Source: Pseudoflavonifractor sp. AF19-9AC (GTDB lineage Bacteria > Bacillota > Clostridia > Oscillospirales > Oscillospiraceae). Taken from it: DNA of 64,000 bases. The DNA is taken from positions 1 through 64,000 of the forward strand of contig NZ_QUGI01000003.1 of the NCBI RefSeq assembly GCF_003478995.1, written 5' to 3'. The position numbers and the translations under genes are program-made. The notes under the pieces are model-generated. The model was not told the origin of the DNA, searched no databases, and saw nothing but the letters and a program-made list of their open reading frames with translations. Below, piece after piece: positions 61,378-64,000 of this stretch (within the stretch, counting starts at the first letter, position 1; each line of letters opens with the position of its first letter).

Positions 61378-61788
61378 ATGACAGATATTCACGACTTAGT
61401 GCCAAAAAATAAATTTGATAGTTCAAATATAGAGAGGCTAAAACACCTTACTGACAATGAGATTGAGCCGATATTACCCTCTCTTTTGGAGTGGATACAG
61501 GACTGTAATTGGCCTGTTGCTGGTGATATTTTGCCGGTGCTCGCTTTACACCAATCAGCCCTTGTCCCTTTAATTCATAGAGTTTTAAGTCCACATGAAA
61601 AAGACGACATATGGAAGTATTGGATTATCACCTGTCTGGTACCTCTTTTTTCCGATGAGAGCATAAATTGTATTCTCTCAGATATACAGAGGATTGCAAA
61701 AAGTCCTACACAGGGCGAATTAAGAGAAGAAGTACATGAAGCCGCTGTTATCTTCTTGCAGAACAGACTATCAAAAACAGGTCGATAA
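61378..61788 (+). CDS. DUF5071 domain protein
   Basis: 136 aa, helical. The DUF5071 pattern is clear: DLVPKNKFDSSNIERL, PSLLEWIQDCNWPVA, DDIWKYWIITCLVPLF and the end SPTQGELREEVHEAAV. It is markedly AT-richer than the neighbours and has no nearby strong ribosome-binding site (GGAG is 14 nt upstream), suggesting a more recent arrival. DUF5071 proteins are immunity-type. Confidence 0.85.
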   Translation: MTDIHDLVPKNKFDSSNIERLKHLTDNEIEPILPSLLEWIQDCNWPVAGDILPVLALHQSALVPLIHRVLSPHEKDDIWKYWIITCLVPLFSDESINCILSDIQRIAKSPTQGELREEVHEAAVIFLQNRLSKTGR

Positions 61789-62014
61789 CTTCCCATTTAT
61801 CGGGGAGATAGCAAAGCCAACCGAGCCAGCAACGGTCAAGATGAACTGCACATTTCATGAGCCGCCGCTGACAGCCTCGACTGTCTTTGCTGATAGGCAA
61901 TCAAGCCGGTCTTTCGGCAGATGGCAGATATCAAAAAGGAAAATCTGGACACCCGGCTGTGGGGCCGGTGTGGAACCTATTACTTACAGAAAAAAGACTG
62001 AAGGAGGCGTCAAC
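61789..62014. other. 226-bp gap with possible gene remnant
   Basis: The longest gap in the plus arm. A short frame (ATG 61921 to TGA 62001, 26 codons, MADIKKENLDTRLWGRCGTY) and the coding-like DNA before it look like the end of an otherwise lost gene. The ribosome-binding site AAGGAGG of the next gene lies at its end. No promoter could be fixed. Confidence 0.45.
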
Positions 62015-62863
62015 ATGGATGTCGTGAAACTCCCCAAGAAGGTCCGCATGGTCTGCTATGAGATCATGGATGGCAAAGAAGGAGCCTTGGACACGCTGGA
62101 ATCCTTTGCCGATAAATATCCCCATCAGGTAGCGGCGGTCAAGGCCGAGGTCGCCTATTTCAACCTGGACTATGAAAAGGCGCTGGCTTTGGATCTGACC
62201 ATCCTTCCCTGGCTGGAGGAGTGGTATTACAGCAATGTGAGCGATGAGCACATGATTGCCATGACGGTGGCCGCCATCCAGCTCCACCGGGAGCAGGAGC
62301 TGATTGAGGCGCTGACGAAGGAACAGACGCGCATCCGGGCTGAGAACGGCCTCCCCCAGCGGGATCGGTTCTGTGACATCCTGATGGACTACCTCAAACG
62401 GGGCCTTATGCCCTTTGCGGACAACGACAAGAACTACCCCTACCATGAACCGGAGGAACCGCAGACAAAGGAGCAGCTCTGGGCAAAGCTGGCGGAGCAG
62501 AACAAGAAGCTCTCCCCGGACGATCCCGATGCCAGGCGGAAGCTCTATAACCACTGCTGTATGTTCGGAACCGCCAGGGATGCCGTAGATCTCTTTGAGG
62601 AGATTCAAGGCGTGCCCATGGCTGACTCCTCCTATCGGGACGCAATCGCCCGCTATCTCTATCTGGGCGAGCAGGAGAAGGCGCTCCAGACAGCGGAGCG
62701 GTTGGCAACATCGCGGCTGTGGGCGGTTGCCGGGCCGACGCAGGTGCGTCCCATGTCCTTCTTTGAGGACCCGAACCTGCGGGAGTTTTTGCTGGAGCCG
62801 GAATCCCTCCGGCGCATCCGGGAGGCTGCCCTTATTGATAACGGAACTTTGACGCGCAAGTGA
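62015..62863 (+). CDS. TPR-like helical protein
   Basis: 282 aa, all-helical, with TPR-type pairs (ALDTLESFADKYPHQVAAVK, EVAYFNLDYEKALALDL, DAIARYLYLGEQEKALQTAE). The ATG at 62015 follows AAGGAGGCG; the frame back to 61736 has no start signal. Probably a scaffold in the immunity array; function unknown. Confidence 0.65.
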   Translation: MDVVKLPKKVRMVCYEIMDGKEGALDTLESFADKYPHQVAAVKAEVAYFNLDYEKALALDLTILPWLEEWYYSNVSDEHMIAMTVAAIQLHREQELIEALTKEQTRIRAENGLPQRDRFCDILMDYLKRGLMPFADNDKNYPYHEPEEPQTKEQLWAKLAEQNKKLSPDDPDARRKLYNHCCMFGTARDAVDLFEEIQGVPMADSSYRDAIARYLYLGEQEKALQTAERLATSRLWAVAGPTQVRPMSFFEDPNLREFLLEPESLRRIREAALIDNGTLTRK

Positions 62864-62874
62864 GGAGGATGGTC

Positions 62875-64000
62875 ATGTATATCAAAAAATACTGGGGCAA
62901 CTTTATCGGAGGCTCGGACGACCGCCTGAACCTTGTGGCCTTTTTAGAAGACCAGAAGAAAGAGGAAATCCCCCTCAGCGAGATTTTTGCCAAGATCGGG
63001 CTGGACAAGCAGAACTGGGACTTCCGCCAGACCGTGGAGTATCTGGAGTTTACACACTCCGATGGCGTGGAGATGGACTTCCACTTCGCCATCGATGTGG
63101 TCACCGATCTGGCCGCCATCCTGCTGGAGTGCAGCATTAGCGGCAGTGTAAACCTTCAGGATCTGGATGAGTACAACACCCCTTCCCGCCGTATCCGCAT
63201 CACCGCCACGCCAGAGGAGCACGACGCCATGAACAAGGCCCTGGCGGATTTTGCCCAGAATCCGCTGGAATATGACCTCAGTGAGATGATGGACGATGAG
63301 GAGATCCAGGAGATGGCTCGGGATGTGGAGGCACTTCGGAAGGAGCTGTACGAGGCCGCTGGCCGCAACCGGGACTACCATGTGAAGGCGGAGGATGTGA
63401 AATCTCTGCTCCCTGACTGGAGGGGTGCCGATGGCTGCATTGCCACCAACCGTATCACGGTGGAGGGCTGCAAGGTCGGCTACTGCTACCGGGAGAAGCC
63501 GGACGGCGACTGGGACAGTGGCTGGCGCTTCACCGCCGGTGATGAGAGCGAGGAGTACATGGACGACCCCAACAATGCCGGGATTTACAAGCTGAACACA
63601 ATCTGCAACGACGATCCCGACATCATTGCGCTGCTACATACGCCCGCCCCCTGCGCCTTTGAGCGGGATGAGAACGGCGTGTTCCAACAAATCAAAGACT
63701 GGAAACCGGATGAGGACGAGGAGGACCCGGATATGGATATTTTGAAGCAGTGCCAGAAGTGGCATGAGAACAACGAGCATCACAAGATCATTGAAGCACT
63801 GGAGGGCATTGAGGAGCGCACTCCGGAAATGGACAGCCAGCTTGCAAGGGCGTACAACAACGAGGCAGATCACAGAACGCCGGAAGGCAGAGCTATGCTC
63901 AAAAAGGCCATCGCTCTCTTGAAACCTCATGAGGAATACTTTGAGGGAGACTACTACTGGAACTTTCGCATGGGCTATTCCTATTACTATCTGGATCAGG
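62875..64000 (+). CDS. DUF2185 (Imm33-like) protein with TPR extension, cut by window edge
   Basis: At least 375 codons, running off the right edge. ATG 62875 after GAGGAGG. Residues about 1-140 are an unrecognised domain (YWGNFIGGSDDRLNLVAFLE). Residues about 180-265 match DUF2185: GCIATNRITVEGCKVGYCY, DSGWRFTAGDESEEYMDDP, GIYKLNTICNDDP. From residue about 287 it turns into TPR repeats (MDILKQCQKWHENNEHHKII) that resemble the start of the giant protein at 16703-21136 (MELLEQCQQWFEQDEAQKVI). So it is probably another multidomain immunity giant. Confidence 0.78.
   Translation, partial: MYIKKYWGNFIGGSDDRLNLVAFLEDQKKEEIPLSEIFAKIGLDKQNWDFRQTVEYLEFTHSDGVEMDFHFAIDVVTDLAAILLECSISGSVNLQDLDEYNTPSRRIRITATPEEHDAMNKALADFAQNPLEYDLSEMMDDEEIQEMARDVEALRKELYEAAGRNRDYHVKAEDVKSLLPDWRGADGCIATNRITVEGCKVGYCYREKPDGDWDSGWRFTAGDESEEYMDDPNNAGIYKLNTICNDDPDIIALLHTPAPCAFERDENGVFQQIKDWKPDEDEEDPDMDILKQCQKWHENNEHHKIIEALEGIEERTPEMDSQLARAYNNEADHRTPEGRAMLKKAIALLKPHEEYFEGDYYWNFRMGYSYYYLDQ

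Noticed and set aside
1..64000. CRISPR arrays, rRNA or insertion sequences with terminal repeats
   Set aside because: No regularly spaced repeats, rRNA-like sequence or transposase were found; the repeats present are paralogous genes, terminators and duplication scars.

Overview
The window looks like chromosomal accessory DNA from a gut Clostridia (Firmicutes), most likely of the Oscillospiraceae type. I infer this from the strong GGAGG ribosome-binding sites, the GC-rich coding style, the MobP3-type relaxase and associated small proteins, and domain families typical of that group. No rRNA, tRNA or CRISPR array was recognised.

Region by region: (1) 0.1-1.1 kb holds a two-gene unit on the minus strand (SGNH hydrolase, then a rhodanese-like lipoprotein) that ends at a perfect bidirectional terminator. 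(2) 1.2-9.4 kb is a visibly AT-richer island carrying a DNA phosphorothioation system (dndB-dndC-dndD-dndE). It is followed by a DUF6119/TIGR04141 protein and preceded by an AIPR-like protein that is divergent from an XRE regulator. The known restriction partner genes dndFGH and the desulfurase dndA are absent. Promoters and palindromic operators can be read directly. (3) 9.4-16.6 kb is the remnant of a mobilizable element: two overlapping tyrosine integrases, small element proteins, a MobP3 relaxase with C-terminal Sel1 repeats broken by a frameshift and an in-frame stop, an accessory mobilization protein, a candidate oriT, a winged-helix Rep-like protein and an excisionase-like protein.

(4) 16.7-64 kb is a very large array of small cytoplasmic proteins in two back-to-back operons. 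The minus-strand arm runs from about 34.6 down to 16.7 kb and the plus-strand arm from 35.4 kb past the right edge. Many genes belong to families known as immunity proteins of polymorphic toxin systems, or match them in type: SUFU, DUF1963, DUF2262, Imm17, SUKH-3, DKNYY, DUF5713, DUF6572, DUF4241, NTF2-fold, Imm51, DUF6881, DUF5071, DUF2185, DUF4253, ankyrin, LRR, HEAT and TPR. No toxin gene is present, so this fits the 'polyimmunity locus' idea: a bank of orphan antidotes. Several members are paralogues shared between the two arms. Some are fusions, and there is direct evidence of domain shuffling and tandem-duplication scars. The plus arm also includes a NADAR ADP-ribose glycohydrolase and a KptA/Tpt1 2'-phosphotransferase, which suggests protection against ADP-ribosylating or RNA-damaging toxins.

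The centre (33.8-35.4 kb) holds a TetR-family regulator, divergent sigma70-type promoters and a pair of near-identical inverted copies of an intrinsic terminator. One copy lies just upstream of the first immunity gene on each side. This arrangement suggests that both arms are controlled by transcription attenuation, or that the 1.5-kb control segment could invert. The whole window reads as a defence/immunity island. Functional claims beyond family recognition are inference.
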